Source of the DNA: Paraescarpia echinospica
Taxonomy: Eukaryota; Annelida; Polychaeta; Sabellida; Siboglinidae
Direction of reading: 5' to 3'
DNA length: 64,000 bases
NCBI GenBank assembly: GCA_020002185.1
Contig: CM034532.1
Coordinates: 50,882,202 to 50,946,201 of the forward strand
Below the pieces are notes generated by a model, which was not told the DNA's origin, ran no database searches, and was given only the letters and a program-made list of their open reading frames with translations. Both the position numbers and the translations under genes were made by a program. Within the stretch, counting starts at the first letter, position 1. The number at the start of each line of letters is the position of its first letter. Below are positions 63,691-64,000 of this stretch, piece by piece.

Positions 63691-64000
63691 GGTGTAGAGC
63701 CGACTGTTTTGCAGAGTCGAAACTTTGTTTGTGCTACCGCTACACACTTCGAATAAACATGCAGAACAAAAACAATAACAGAACAGCAATATAGAGTAGG
63801 TATTATAAGTGCAGAATAGCGTTGTCGAACAAGAACATAAACAGAACAGTTTTGTGGAAAAAACGAACGACAACAATAAAAATGTGAAAACTTGAAGAAC
63901 ATATACATGACATACTACTGTGTTGTGAAATAAGCACAACCACAAAACAGCCTACCTGAAAATAATGGTGACTTTGATATACTAAATCCAGTGTGAAACA

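Overview
The window looks like a repeat-rich, intron-containing animal genome, most likely a marine invertebrate; a mollusc or other spiralian is my guess from the transposon flora, not something the sequence proves. The basis is spliced genes with GT-AG introns, an intron-bearing tRNA-Lys, AT-rich intergenic DNA, very long dinucleotide arrays, and a mixture of RTE-, CR1- and Jockey/I-like LINEs, a DIRS-clade retroelement, and DNA transposons. There are no operons, Shine-Dalgarno sites or CRISPR arrays.

Layout. 1-1.1 kb: endonuclease part of an RTE-type LINE (minus) and a tRNA-Lys(CTT) with a 25-nt intron (minus). 2.6-3.1 kb: degenerate coding fragment and a perfect 79-bp palindrome. 3.4-8.5 kb: a two-ORF DIRS-clade retroelement (minus) with intact gag and RT-RNase H frames, about 184-bp terminal direct repeats and no visible tyrosine recombinase. 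9.5-14 kb: LINE fragment, EGF-domain exons (minus), a minisatellite grown from a CR1-type 3' tail, and a small secreted cysteine-rich ORF. 18.5-23.4 kb: RTE and Jockey/I-like LINE pieces. 24.5-30.1 kb: a 2.8-kb unit duplicated in tandem with only scattered differences; its breakpoint lies in the poly-C of a small GGATCC-ended element. 32.3-35.8, 46.6-50.8 and 52.4-56.3 kb: three same-strand copies of one CR1 family (PHD plus SGNH-esterase ORF1; endonuclease-RT ORF2). 39.1-44.6 kb: the clearest host gene, a Rab-type small GTPase (plus), six exons, with the P-loop exon not found. 51.5 kb: a likely signal-peptide first exon. 56.8-62.1 kb: two opposite-strand halves of an uncharacterised transposon-type protein; the C-terminal half is bounded by terminal inverted repeats.

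The most unusual feature is in the Rab gene. The intron before the exon coding for the G5 (ETSA) motif is filled by about 26 tandem units of 43 bp, each containing a copy of that exon's own 3' splice site and first codons. Only the last unit joins the open exon; the neighbouring decoys I translated lead quickly to a stop. Other leads are the DIRS-clade element without a recombinase, the TIR element, the recent 2.8-kb duplication, and a CR1 tail that became a minisatellite and fold-back.

Limits: exon calls rest on splice signals and reading frame only. Identities and copy counts are by eye. Many LINE frames carry frameshifts, several at homopolymers, so some could be assembly errors rather than decay.
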